Source: Bacillota bacterium (lineage in GTDB: Bacteria; Bacillota; UBA4882; UBA10575). Taken from it: 17,712 nucleotides of DNA. The position numbers and the translations under genes were made by a program. The stretch is taken from the NCBI GenBank assembly GCA_012521315.1, contig JAAYMP010000001.1, positions 1 to 17,712 on the forward strand. The letters run 5' to 3'. Numbering within the stretch: the first letter of the stretch is position 1; every line of letters starts with the position of its first letter. Positions 1 to 7,996 of the stretch are shown here, in pieces. The notes under the pieces are model-generated. The model was not told the DNA's origin, did not search any database, and saw only the letters and a program-made list of their open reading frames with translations.

Positions 1-1958
1 AACCGGCGAAGGCCGCCTCTTCCAGCCCGCGTGGATGGGCAACCCCCCCGCCGGGCAAAGAGGAGGGGAGGAAGAAAAGCGACCCCAAAGCACAAAAACG
101 ACACGTCAAAGATAAGGAGAATTTTAACAAGGTTCAGCCGCAAAGGAAGCGACCCGAGGTGAAAAAACCGGTTCCGCATCCCACCACCAATGTTAAATCC
201 GTGCAGATCCCGGAACGGATTACCGTAAAAGAGTTTGCCCAGGCGATTGAGGTTTCGGTCTCCGAAGTCATCAAGAAACTGATCGGCCTCGGGGTGATGG
301 CCACAATCAACCAGGAGATCGATCTGGACACGGCCATTTTAGTAGGCGCCGAGTTTAATGTCACCGTTGAAAAGGCGCCAACCGAGGAAGAGACGCTCTT
401 GATTGAGGAGATTGAAGACAGTCCCGAGTCGCTTAAACCCCGTTGGCCGGTGGTGACGATCATGGGCCATGTCGACCATGGTAAAACCTCACTCCTTGAT
501 GCAATCCGGCAAACGAATGTGATCGCTTCCGAAGCCGGGGGGATTACTCAGCATATTGGCGCTTACCAAGTCGAGATTAACGACAAAAAGATCACCTTTT
601 TAGATACCCCCGGACACGAAGCTTTTACCGCGATGCGGGCCCGGGGCGCCCAGGTGACCGATATTGCCGTTTTGGTGGTGGCCGCGGACGACGGCGTCAT
701 GCCGCAGACGGTGGAAGCGATTAACCACGGAAAAGCGGCTGATGTCCCAATTATTGTGGCGATTAATAAGATCGACAAGCCGACCGCCAACCCCGATCGG
801 GTAAAGCAGGAACTAACCCAGTATGGCCTGGTGCCCGAGGAATGGGGCGGCGATACGATCTGCGTTGAAGTCTCCGCCCTGAAAAAGCAGGGCCTTGAGG
901 AACTTCTCGAGATGATTCTCTTGGTGGCCGAGGTACGAGAGTTAAAAGCCAATCCGGACCGGCCAGCCAAAGGAACGGTAATCGAAGCAAAGCTGGATAA
1001 GGGGCGCGGCCCGGTGGCCACGGTTTTAGTACAGAACGGGACCCTGAAACAAGGAGATACGATCATCGCCGGCGAGGTCTCGGGAAAAGTCCGGGCTTTG
1101 GTTAATGATAAAGGAAAAACAGTGAAAAAAGCCGGTCCCTCGATTCCCGTGGAAGTGGTCGGTTTTGATGATCTCCCCGAAGCCGGCGACATCTTCTACG
1201 TGACCGATGAGAAGATTGCGCGGCATCTGGCGGACAGGCGCCAGCAGTTCCGGCGTGAACAGAGCCTGAAACGGGAACAAAGGTTCAAGCTGGAAGATCT
1301 TTTTGCCCGGATTAAAGAGGGTGAAATGAAGGAGCTGAATATCGTCCTGAAAGCGGATGTCCAAGGTTCCGTGGAGGCAATCCAGTCCTCTTTGGAGCGT
1401 CTCTCCAACGAAGAAGTCCGCGTGAAAGTTATTCACGGTGGTGTCGGTGCGATCAGCGAAAGCGATGTAATGTTGGCTTCCGCATCGGGGGCCATTATCG
1501 TTGGTTTTAACGTCCGTCCTGACCCGATTGCCAAACGCCTCGCCGAACGGGAAGATGTGGACGTTCGTCTGTACCGGATCATCTACGACATTGTCGATGA
1601 TGTGAAAAAAGCCATGGAAGGAATGCTCGAACCTGAGTACCGCGAAGTGGTGCTGGGGCGGGCTGAAGTAAGGGCCACCTTTAAAGTGCCGAAAGTAGGA
1701 ACCGTGGCCGGTTGCTACGTTACCGAAGGAAAGATCACGCGCAACAGCGAGGCGCGGGTCCTCCGGGATAATGTGGTCGTCTTTGAAGGAAAGATTATTA
1801 GCCTGAAACGGTTTAAAGACGATGTTCGCGAAGTAGCCAGCGGTTTTGAATGCGGGATCGGCCTGGAAAGGTTCAACGATGTGAAAGAGGGCGATGTCAT
1901 TGAAGCCTTTACCTCCGAAGCGATTAAAAAGGTCACATCGGATGATTCGCTGAAATAA
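1..1958 (+). CDS. infB: Translation initiation factor IF-2, 5' end cut by window
   Basis: GTPase that delivers initiator fMet-tRNA to the 30S subunit and promotes 70S joining. The frame is open from base 3 with no stop, so the gene begins before the window. A GTG at 159 is only an internal candidate start. The visible upstream part is a Lys/Arg/Pro-rich linker, as expected for the variable IF-2 N-terminus. Counting from the GTG, an IF2_N domain lies at about residues 17-70. The G domain follows with G1 GHVDHGKT at 103-110, G3 DTPGH at 149-153 and G4 NKID at 203-206. The beta-barrel domain II, the IF-2 domain and the C2 initiator-tRNA-binding domain follow, and the end is intact. All GTPase motifs are canonical. 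It heads the rbfA-nrnA-truB-ribF operon, with a 14-base gap to rbfA. Identity is certain; only the start is unseen. Confidence 0.98.
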   Translation, partial: PAKAASSSPRGWATPPPGKEEGRKKSDPKAQKRHVKDKENFNKVQPQRKRPEVKKPVPHPTTNVKSVQIPERITVKEFAQAIEVSVSEVIKKLIGLGVMATINQEIDLDTAILVGAEFNVTVEKAPTEEETLLIEEIEDSPESLKPRWPVVTIMGHVDHGKTSLLDAIRQTNVIASEAGGITQHIGAYQVEINDKKITFLDTPGHEAFTAMRARGAQVTDIAVLVVAADDGVMPQTVEAINHGKAADVPIIVAINKIDKPTANPDRVKQELTQYGLVPEEWGGDTICVEVSALKKQGLEELLEMILLVAEVRELKANPDRPAKGTVIEAKLDKGRGPVATVLVQNGTLKQGDTIIAGEVSGKVRALVNDKGKTVKKAGPSIPVEVVGFDDLPEAGDIFYVTDEKIARHLADRRQQFRREQSLKREQRFKLEDLFARIKEGEMKELNIVLKADVQGSVEAIQSSLERLSNEEVRVKVIHGGVGAISESDVMLASASGAIIVGFNVRPDPIAKRLAEREDVDVRLYRIIYDIVDDVKKAMEGMLEPEYREVVLGRAEVRATFKVPKVGTVAGCYVTEGKITRNSEARVLRDNVVVFEGKIISLKRFKDDVREVASGFECGIGLERFNDVKEGDVIEAFTSEAIKKVTSDDSLK

Positions 1959-1972
1959 AGGGAGGGTCAAGG

Positions 1973-2335
1973 ATGTCCGAATTCCGGGCGGAACGCCTTG
2001 CCGTTCTGATCAAAGAAGAACTTGGCAACATACTGCAGAAAGACCTTAAGGACCCCCGGATTGGCTTTGCCTCGATTACCAACGTCCGGGTTTCGCGGGA
2101 CATTAGTCATGCCAAGATCTATGTCAGTGTCTTTGGCGATAAACAGCGGCAAACAGCGACGATGGAAGGTTTGGAAAGCGCCAAGGGATACATCCGTTCC
2201 GAGTTGGGTAAAAGGATCCGCATGCGGTATGTACCGGAGATTAGCTTCGTTTTTGATAATTCGTTGGAAGAAGGGGCTAAAGTCCTTTCGCTCCTCGATG
2301 AAATCAAGAAAGAGGGAGGCGAAGACGGACTTTGA
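1973..2335 (+). CDS. rbfA: Ribosome-binding factor A
   Basis: Binds the maturing 30S subunit and assists late processing and folding of 16S rRNA. The 120 residues match the usual RbfA length and form a single KH-like domain. Family-typical stretches are KDPRIGFASIT and VRVSRD near the start, the KIYVSVFG strand, and RYVPEISFVFDNS followed by a leucine-rich last helix. The ATG is preceded by GGGAGG at 1960-1965 with about 7 bases of spacing. It follows infB by 14 bases. Its TGA stop overlaps the TTG start of nrnA, so the two are likely translationally coupled. In Bacillus ylxP lies between infB and rbfA; here it is missing. Confidence 0.96.
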   Translation: MSEFRAERLAVLIKEELGNILQKDLKDPRIGFASITNVRVSRDISHAKIYVSVFGDKQRQTATMEGLESAKGYIRSELGKRIRMRYVPEISFVFDNSLEEGAKVLSLLDEIKKEGGEDGL

Positions 2336-3306
2336 GTTTACCTTCTGCTTGGGAACAAGTGATCGCCACGTTAAAAAAATACCACCGGTTTACGCTTGGG
2401 TGTCATCAGCATCCCGATGGTGATGCCATCGGTTCTTTGTTGGCCCTCGGCTTGTCTTTGGAAAAGGTTGGCAAGCAAGTGGAGATGATTCTGCCGGAGG
2501 GGCCACCGCTAACCTTCTACTTTTTGCCGGGGATCCAAAAGACGGTCAGGCAACCAACCTTCCGCCCGGAAGTGGTGATTAGTGTTGACTGTGCGGAGCG
2601 GGCGCGCCTTGAGTTGCCGGAGGAAATCTTTGCCGGCGAACCTTTGTTGGTCAACATTGATCACCATATTTCCAACGATCATTTTGCTCAGGTTAACTTG
2701 GTGTTGCCCGAAGCCTCGGCGACCGGGCAGATTATCTTTCACTTGCTGGAGAAAGGCGCCTTTCCGCTGGATGCGGCGATTGCCGGCGCCCTGTACACCG
2801 CGATTGCTACTGATACCGGCTTTTTCCGCTATTCGAACACGACAGGGGAAATCCTGTCCATGGCTTCGCGCTTAGTCGAAGAGTATGAATTATCCCCTTC
2901 CGAGATTGCCGAACGTGTTTATGAAGAGAAAAGTTTTGCCTCCGTCCGCCTCTTGGGCGAAGTCCTTTCCACGCTGCAGGTCGCCGATAACCAGCGTTAT
3001 TCTTGGATGTATATGGACCAGGAGATGCTCCGGAAATACGAGGTGGATATTGAAGAGATCGAAAACTTTGTCAATTACACCAACTCGATCCGGGGGGTCG
3101 AGGTTGGCTTATTTTTTAAAGAGACAAAACCCGGCGAAGTGAAGATCAGTTGGCGCTCGAAAGCCAGTGTGGATGTGAGCCGTCTGGCCGCCCACTTTGG
3201 GGGCGGCGGGCATTTACGCGCGGCCGGTTGTTCCGTAAATGGTACTCTCCCGGCGGTGATGGCGGAGGTGCTATCCTTCGTCCACAAGTACTTCGAAGAG
3301 AATTAG
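2332..3306 (+). CDS. nrnA: Bifunctional oligoribonuclease / PAP phosphatase NrnA (DHH family)
   Basis: DHH/DHHA1 phosphoesterase that degrades short RNA oligonucleotides and dephosphorylates 3'-phosphoadenosine 5'-phosphate, in the cytoplasm. Motif I is HPDGDAIGS at residues 27-35, with metal-binding D29 and D31. The SVDCAER strand lies near residues 83-89, the DHH motif at 110-112, and the DHHA1 substrate loop GGGGHLRAAG at about 290-299. At 324 residues it is close to B. subtilis NrnA. The chosen start is TTG at 2332, overlapping the rbfA stop. A GGGAGG at 2314-2319 lies 12 bases upstream, which is longish. The next in-frame alternative is GTG at 2359, which has no obvious ribosome binding site. 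The placement between rbfA and truB is common in Bacillota. Confidence 0.95.
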   Translation: MSLPSAWEQVIATLKKYHRFTLGCHQHPDGDAIGSLLALGLSLEKVGKQVEMILPEGPPLTFYFLPGIQKTVRQPTFRPEVVISVDCAERARLELPEEIFAGEPLLVNIDHHISNDHFAQVNLVLPEASATGQIIFHLLEKGAFPLDAAIAGALYTAIATDTGFFRYSNTTGEILSMASRLVEEYELSPSEIAERVYEEKSFASVRLLGEVLSTLQVADNQRYSWMYMDQEMLRKYEVDIEEIENFVNYTNSIRGVEVGLFFKETKPGEVKISWRSKASVDVSRLAAHFGGGGHLRAAGCSVNGTLPAVMAEVLSFVHKYFEEN

Positions 3307-3331
3307 GGGGAACAAATCTCTTTTTACGACG

Positions 3332-4264
3332 ATGACGAACAGTGGGTTTTTAGTCATAAACAAACCGCCGGGTTATACCTCCCACCAAGTGGTAGCCATG
3401 GCCCGCCGGATTTTGGCGGAACGCCGGATCGGCCATACCGGTACGTTGGACCCGATGGCCACCGGCGTGCTAGTCCTGGCGGTTGGAAAGGCCACGCGAC
3501 TAATCTCTTTTCTGGATGAAGAACGGAAACTGTACCGGGCACAACTGGTCTTGGGTTTGACCACCGATACACAGGATCTAACCGGCCGGGAGATCGCCAC
3601 CCAGCCGGGAATGGCCGTTTCCCGGGAAAGGCTCCTCGCCGCCCTCGCTTTCTTCACCGGCGCGCAAGTGCAAACCCCACCGATGTATTCGGCGGTGAAA
3701 ATAAATGGGGAACCTTTATACAAACTAGCACGGGCCGGAAAGGAGATTAACCGGGCAACAAGAAAAATTACTATCTACCGTTTGGAACCAACCGAACCCT
3801 TACTTCCCGTCTACGGCTTTAAAGAGGGGCCGCTCCTTTTGGTTAAGTGTTCCCGGGGCACCTATATTCGTACCTTGTGCCACGATCTTGGCGCTTACCT
3901 GAGGGTAGGCGCTTGTATGGGCGAGTTGGTCCGCTTGGCTTCCGGTCCCTTCCGGCTCACCGAGGCCTTAACCCTGGATGAACTGATGCAGGCGGTAAAT
4001 GCGGGCAAGCTGGATGAGTATTTGATCCCGCCGGTCGCCGCTTTGGCCCATTTGCCAATGGTGCTTTTAAATGAAGCCAATGCCGGCCGGGTTCAAAACG
4101 GTGGTCGCCTTCTCCCCCAAGATTTAACGGAGGGGCCGTCCCCGGAGGCCTGTCGCGACCGGGAGTTGGTACGGGCCGTGGACGTTGATGGCTCTTTGGT
4201 TGCGGTCTTAAAATACCACCAAAATCCAACCCCTTTTTGGCAACCGGTACGCGTTCTCACTTAG
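3332..4264 (+). CDS. truB: tRNA pseudouridine(55) synthase TruB
   Basis: Converts U55 of the tRNA T-loop to pseudouridine. The N-terminal catalytic domain opens with NSGFLVINKPPGYTSH. It carries the signature GHTGTLDPMATGVL, with catalytic Asp at residue 40, followed by the KATRLISF strand. The RGTYIRTLCHDLG segment and a C-terminal PUA-like RNA-binding domain (about residues 240-310) complete the fold. The 310 residues are normal for the family. The ATG at 3332 is the only sensible start by alignment, but no good ribosome binding site lies close to it; the nearest purine run, AGGGGG at 3305-3310, is 21 bases away. Translation may depend on coupling to nrnA, which ends 25 bases upstream. Confidence 0.96.
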   Translation: MTNSGFLVINKPPGYTSHQVVAMARRILAERRIGHTGTLDPMATGVLVLAVGKATRLISFLDEERKLYRAQLVLGLTTDTQDLTGREIATQPGMAVSRERLLAALAFFTGAQVQTPPMYSAVKINGEPLYKLARAGKEINRATRKITIYRLEPTEPLLPVYGFKEGPLLLVKCSRGTYIRTLCHDLGAYLRVGACMGELVRLASGPFRLTEALTLDELMQAVNAGKLDEYLIPPVAALAHLPMVLLNEANAGRVQNGGRLLPQDLTEGPSPEACRDRELVRAVDVDGSLVAVLKYHQNPTPFWQPVRVLT

Positions 4265-4294
4265 AAAATTTCACCGCGCTGGGGGGATGGGCGG

Positions 4295-5251
4295 ATGAAA
4301 CTGTGGAATTCGTTTTCGATGATCAAAAAAGAACTGGTAGCAACCGCTGCTTCCGGCATGGCGGTGACGGTCGGGAACTTTGACGGGGTACACCGCGGGC
4401 ACCAAAAAATCCTGGCACGGGTGAAAGAGATCAGCCGTGCCAACTGTTGGCTGGCCGTGGTGGTCACCTTTCGGGAACATACCGCAAAGATTCTAAAGGG
4501 GGAAGCACCCGGGCTTCTGCTCTCCGTCGAGGAGCGATGCGCGCACTTCGCCGCGCTGGGAATCGACGGCACCCTCCTTTTGGACTTCACCCCGGAGCTG
4601 GCCGCCATGGAACCAGTGCCCTTTCTGGATTGCCTACTGGCCTTGGGGCTCCGGGCGCTGGTGGTCGGGCATGATTTTCGTTTCGGGGCTGGCGGTTCCG
4701 GCGATCCAGGTCTTCTCTTAACCTATCTGCAGAAACAGGCTTGTTCCGGCGAAGTGTTGCCCCCGGTCATGGTGGGCGGGAAGATTGTCAGCAGTTCGCA
4801 GATCCGCACTTATTTACAGCAAGGACAGTTGGAGGCCGCCAATGAAATGCTCGGTCGGCCCTTTAGTCTCTCCGGTATGGTCGGCCGGGGACGGGGTTTG
4901 GGCAAAGTTTTAGGTTTTCCCACCGCCAATCTGTCCTACCCGGCCGGCCGGTTACTGCCGAAATATGGGGCCTATTTTGTCCGGGTCATCATGAACGGGG
5001 AAGTATATTACGGTTTGGCCAATGTGGGCTGCAAACCCACTTTTGACCATTGCAATCCGTTGGTGGAAGTTTATATTGACCAATTTTCCCGCCAGATCTA
5101 TGGTGAATTTTTAACTGTGGAGTTTTTACATTTTTTACGGGAAGAAAGGAAATTTACTTCGCCTGAAGCCTTAAAAGCCCAGTTGCTTCGGGACAAAAAA
5201 AAGGGAGCGGAGCTGCGGCAAAGGATTCTGTCTCAAAAATCAGGGGAATAA
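4295..5251 (+). CDS. ribF: Bifunctional riboflavin kinase / FAD synthetase
   Basis: Phosphorylates riboflavin to FMN and adenylates FMN to FAD. The N-terminal adenylyltransferase domain has GNFDGVHRGH at residues 27-36 (the HxGH-type nucleotide-binding motif), and SSQIRTYL at the end of that domain. The C-terminal riboflavin kinase domain has GRGRGLGKVLGFPTAN (197-212), where the PTAN segment binds substrate and metal, followed by PKYGAYFV. The 318 residues are typical. The ATG is preceded by a G-rich stretch at 4281-4294 serving as ribosome binding site. It lies 30 bases after truB and ends the operon. It faces a convergent PHP gene after a 34-base gap in which I see no clear terminator. In Bacillus rpsO and pnp follow this gene; here they do not. 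Confidence 0.96.
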   Translation: MKLWNSFSMIKKELVATAASGMAVTVGNFDGVHRGHQKILARVKEISRANCWLAVVVTFREHTAKILKGEAPGLLLSVEERCAHFAALGIDGTLLLDFTPELAAMEPVPFLDCLLALGLRALVVGHDFRFGAGGSGDPGLLLTYLQKQACSGEVLPPVMVGGKIVSSSQIRTYLQQGQLEAANEMLGRPFSLSGMVGRGRGLGKVLGFPTANLSYPAGRLLPKYGAYFVRVIMNGEVYYGLANVGCKPTFDHCNPLVEVYIDQFSRQIYGEFLTVEFLHFLREERKFTSPEALKAQLLRDKKKGAELRQRILSQKSGE

Positions 5252-5285
5252 GCGGGTCTGCTTTCAATCTCTACTGCCCGATGAA

Positions 5286-6122
5286 TCAGTCGCACGCGTA
5301 CCGGGCGCCCGTCGGCCGGTGGCGATTGGTGTTCGTCAAGAAAGACAGGTCGGCCCGTTCCAAACCGTAATCTTCGATCAATTTCTCTACCGCGGCGGTC
5401 TCGCCGACGTCCTGCGGTTGGTGGGCGTCGGAGTTGGCAATGACGGTGACTCCTTTATATTCTGCGGCCAAGGCCCAGAAGGGGGAGAGGGGATAGGGGG
5501 GACGGAGCCCGGCGGTGGTATTAAGCATGGGTTTTCGTAAGCCATAGGCATTAAGCTCTAACGGAACATGGTAGGCCGCGGCGGCTTCCAGGATCCGCTT
5601 TGCGCACTCAACGGCATGCTCATCCCAGGGGAAATAGGAGTTGCCAAATAGATCGGGGTGGGCAATGAAGGTAAAGAGGCCGGAAGCGATTGTTTCAACC
5701 ATGTGGTTGGCGTAAGCCAGCAGCTCCTCTTTGCACTTTATGTAGGAATGGACACCGACCCAGCCGCCGTTATAGGGGGTATAATGGTTCCCGGCGATCA
5801 GGTAGTCAAAGTTCCGTTTTCCCAAAAATTCTTCCCGGTAAAAAGAGGCGAATTCCGGGATGTATTCGCATTCCATGCCTTTTAAGATGGCCAGTTCCGG
5901 ATAGGCGACCCTGGCTTCCTCAACGGCCCGGTCATAGCTGTCCAGGTCGGACAGGCCCATACGCATCAAGCCCCACCGCACGTCGGTTAAGACGGGGAGG
6001 GGCGTATGATCGGTAACCCCTAAAACCCGGAGTCCTTTTTGCACGGCAACGGAGGCATAATCGACGACGTCGGCTTCGGCATGTTTACAACGGTAAGTGT
6101 GGGTATGATAATCCTGACGCAT
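5286..6122 (-). CDS. PHP-domain phosphoesterase, probable histidinol-phosphatase
   Basis: A metal-dependent phosphatase of the PHP family, most like HisJ/HisK-type histidinol-phosphatases, which make histidinol from histidinol phosphate. All expected metal ligands are visible: H6 and H8 (HTHTYRC), D38-H39 (TDHTPLP), E84 (GMECEY), H113 (GNHYTP), H155 (IAHPDLFG), and D232 with H234 (NSDAH). I chose ATG 6122, giving 278 residues. A GGAGG lies 7 bases upstream, and the ATG sits directly before the DYHTHT strand. An ATG 12 codons further upstream (6158) is in frame but would add a tail without a ribosome binding site. The gene stands alone, divergent from ddh and convergent with ribF. No his genes are nearby, so histidinol phosphate as the substrate is inferred from family resemblance only. 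Confidence 0.85.
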   Translation of the reverse strand: MRQDYHTHTYRCKHAEADVVDYASVAVQKGLRVLGVTDHTPLPVLTDVRWGLMRMGLSDLDSYDRAVEEARVAYPELAILKGMECEYIPEFASFYREEFLGKRNFDYLIAGNHYTPYNGGWVGVHSYIKCKEELLAYANHMVETIASGLFTFIAHPDLFGNSYFPWDEHAVECAKRILEAAAAYHVPLELNAYGLRKPMLNTTAGLRPPYPLSPFWALAAEYKGVTVIANSDAHQPQDVGETAAVEKLIEDYGLERADLSFLTNTNRHRPTGARYACD

Positions 6123-6200
6123 GAAGAATCCTCCATTAGGAATTGGTTTCAGATACAAACTTCCGTCTTTTATGGCTTTTTCCTGCCGTTGGCCTTTAGT

Positions 6201-6238
6201 TTAAACAAAACTTAGCCTTAAGTTAATATTTAAGGAGG
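6201..6238 (+). promoter_or_regulatory. Candidate ddh promoter and ribosome binding site
   Basis: The 127-base gap between the divergent PHP and ddh genes must hold promoters for both. On the plus strand a TAATAT (6224-6229) could be a -10 element, with TTAAAC (6201-6206) 17 bases upstream as a poor -35. Both elements are weak matches, and the -10 would put the transcript start within about 20 bases of the start codon. AAGGAGG at 6232-6238 is a near-perfect ribosome binding site for the ATG at 6250. I could not pick a convincing promoter for the minus-strand gene. Confidence 0.25.
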
Positions 6239-6249
6239 ACCTGAGGAGA

Positions 6250-7152
6250 ATGAAACAGTACCAGGCGGCAATTATTGGCTATGGTAATATTGGCCGTTTT
6301 TTAGCAGACGCGATTGAGACGGCGCCCGATTTTCAACTGGCCGGCATTGTACGGCGGCCGGAATCGGTGCAAAACTCCGCCGCCCGCATGCCGGGCGTTC
6401 CGGTGGTGACCAACATCGCGGAGCTTGAGGCGGTAGATGTGGCTTTTCTGGCTCTGCCATCCCGTTTGGTTCCCAAAGCGGCGGCGGAGATTCTGGCCAT
6501 GGGGATTAACACGGTGGACAGTTACGACATCCACAGTGAACTGGTCAATTACCGTCGCAAGTTGGAACCAATCGCCAAAACCCACGGGAAAACCGCCGTG
6601 ATTGCCGCCGGGTGGGATCCGGGTACTGACTCCCTGATCCGGTGCGTCTTTCAGTTTATGACCCCGCGGGGGATTACGTACACCAATTTTGGCCCGGGGA
6701 TGTCAATGGGCCATTCAACGGCAGTGAAGGCGATCCCCGGTGTGGTGGATGCGATTTCGTTAACCATTCCGATTGGTACCGGCCTGCACCGGCGGATGGT
6801 CTACGTGAAGCTGGCTCCGGGGGCCGACCCGCAAGTTGTCGAACAGGCAATCAAGGAAGATCCCTATTTCGTCCATGATGAAACGATTGTCACCTTTGTC
6901 CCAGAGGTGCAAGGTTTGGTCGATATGGGCCATGGCGTGCTTTTGGAAAGAAAGGGAGCTTCGGGGCGTACCCATAACCAGTTGCTCAAGTTTGAAATGC
7001 GGATTAATAATCCGGCCCTCACTGCCCAGATCATGGTGGCGGCCGCCCGGGCCGGCTTGCGACAACAACCGGGGTGTTACACCATGATTGAAATACCGGT
7101 CATCGATTATATGTATGGGGAGCGGGAAGAGCTCATCGCCAGTCTGGTTTAG
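6250..7152 (+). CDS. ddh: meso-Diaminopimelate D-dehydrogenase (type II-like)
   Basis: NADPH-dependent enzyme that interconverts meso-2,6-diaminopimelate and L-2-amino-6-oxopimelate, giving a one-step route to the lysine and peptidoglycan precursor. The N-terminal Rossmann fold has GYGNIG at residues 10-15. The hallmark DAPDH segment GPGMSMGHS is at 148-156, followed by AVKAIPGVVDA and by HRRMVYVKL. The HNQLLKFEMRINNP and MIEIPVIDYM segments near the C-terminus are typical of the family. The 300-residue length and the M-S-M-G-H form fit the group described from Symbiobacterium (type II) better than the roughly 320-residue Corynebacterium type; that subtype call is inference. It has a strong ribosome binding site and sits alone between a divergent PHP gene and a terminator hairpin. 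Confidence 0.92.
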   Translation: MKQYQAAIIGYGNIGRFLADAIETAPDFQLAGIVRRPESVQNSAARMPGVPVVTNIAELEAVDVAFLALPSRLVPKAAAEILAMGINTVDSYDIHSELVNYRRKLEPIAKTHGKTAVIAAGWDPGTDSLIRCVFQFMTPRGITYTNFGPGMSMGHSTAVKAIPGVVDAISLTIPIGTGLHRRMVYVKLAPGADPQVVEQAIKEDPYFVHDETIVTFVPEVQGLVDMGHGVLLERKGASGRTHNQLLKFEMRINNPALTAQIMVAAARAGLRQQPGCYTMIEIPVIDYMYGEREELIASLV

Positions 7153-7214
7153 ATTACCGCTTCAGAAATCTTTGGTTTAACCGATAAAACTAATGAACTG
7201 TGTTAGCTCGTCAC

Positions 7215-7259
7215 AGCTAAACCTGCCCGGCGCCAAGGCAGGTTTAGTTATACTTGTTT
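7215..7259 (+). terminator. Hairpin terminator after ddh
   Basis: An 11-bp perfect stem (CTAAACCTGCC at 7217-7227 with GGCAGGTTTAG at 7237-7247) closes a 9-base loop. It can extend by a G-U and an A-U pair to 13 bp. A T-rich but interrupted tail follows (TTATACTTGTTT). It lies 64 bases after the ddh stop and before rnhB. The tail contains TATACT (7249-7254), a good -10 look-alike, but its -35 position would fall in the stem and does not match. Confidence 0.65.
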
Positions 7260-7287
7260 CCGGACGAAACGATAAGGAGCGCGAACA

Positions 7288-7992
7288 ATGGGGCAGAGAA
7301 AACAAAAGGATGAAAACCTCTGGCGTCAACGGGAAGAGGAAAGACTACATACCATGTATCGATTGGAACACCAGTTGCAGGCTGACGGTTACTGTCGAAT
7401 TGCCGGGGTTGATGAAGTCGGCCGCGGCCCTTTGGCCGGCCCGGTGGTGGCGGCGGCCGCCATTATTCCCACTGCCACCTTTATCGGCCATCTGAACGAT
7501 TCCAAAAAATTGACAGCCCAACAAAGGGAACTTGTCTACGCACAACTCCTGGCGGCCAAAATCCCCTATGGACTGGGGCAGGCCACCGTGGAAGAGATCG
7601 ACCGTTTAAACATCCTGAACGCTTCCAGGCTGGCGATGATGCGGGCGGTCCGGAACTTGCCCGTCCCACCGGATTTCTTATTGATTGACGGGTATGCCTG
7701 GACGGGGATTGATCTACCCCACCGCGGGGTGGTTGATGGCGACGCCTGTAGTCTTTCGATTGCCGCCGCTTCCGTCCTGGCCAAGGTTACCCGTGACCGC
7801 CTGATGGTTGAACTGGATGCGGCTTTCCCCGGTTATGGCTTTGCGAAGCATAAAGGGTATCCCACCGCCGAACATTACGCCGCCCTGGCCCGGCTGGGGC
7901 CTTGCCCGATTCACCGGCGCAGTTTTAACCTGCATCTCCAGTTAACCCTGGACCAGGCGGCGGGCGCATCTTCGGGGCAGAAAGGAGTTTAG
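7288..7992 (+). CDS. rnhB: Ribonuclease HII
   Basis: Cleaves the RNA strand of RNA-DNA hybrids and initiates removal of ribonucleotides misincorporated in DNA. The catalytic D-E-D-D set is visible: D42 and E43 in GVDEVGRGPLAG, D134 in LLIDGY, and D170 in AKVTRD. The family C-terminal block GYGFAKHKGYPT and the Pro-Ile-His-Arg-Arg segment are intact. The 234 residues include about 38 residues before the catalytic core, as in other Bacillota RnhB proteins. The ATG at 7288 has AAGGAG 8 bases upstream. It is followed after 4 bases by a FliK-like gene and then an FlhB-like gene, the same order as rnhB-ylqG-ylqH in Bacillus. Confidence 0.96.
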   Translation: MGQRKQKDENLWRQREEERLHTMYRLEHQLQADGYCRIAGVDEVGRGPLAGPVVAAAAIIPTATFIGHLNDSKKLTAQQRELVYAQLLAAKIPYGLGQATVEEIDRLNILNASRLAMMRAVRNLPVPPDFLLIDGYAWTGIDLPHRGVVDGDACSLSIAAASVLAKVTRDRLMVELDAAFPGYGFAKHKGYPTAEHYAALARLGPCPIHRRSFNLHLQLTLDQAAGASSGQKGV

Positions 7993-7996
7993 GCCG

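Noticed and set aside
1026..1970. Open frame of 314 codons on the minus strand opposite infB
   Set aside because: It lies wholly antisense to a certain IF-2 gene, has no recognisable domain, and reflects codon bias of the real gene. The same applies to the antisense frame at 563-1192.
5252..5285. Terminator between the convergent ribF and PHP genes
   Set aside because: Only a 4-bp CGGG/CCCG pairing with a long loop and no T run is present.
5481..5512. G-rich run suggestive of a G-quadruplex
   Set aside because: There are only three runs of three or more G in close spacing. The pattern is explained by the Pro-rich PPYPLSPF codons of the PHP gene on the other strand.
7193..7495. Plus-strand 100-codon frame running into rnhB
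   Set aside because: It has no ribosome binding site, crosses the ddh terminator hairpin and overlaps the start of rnhB in another frame.
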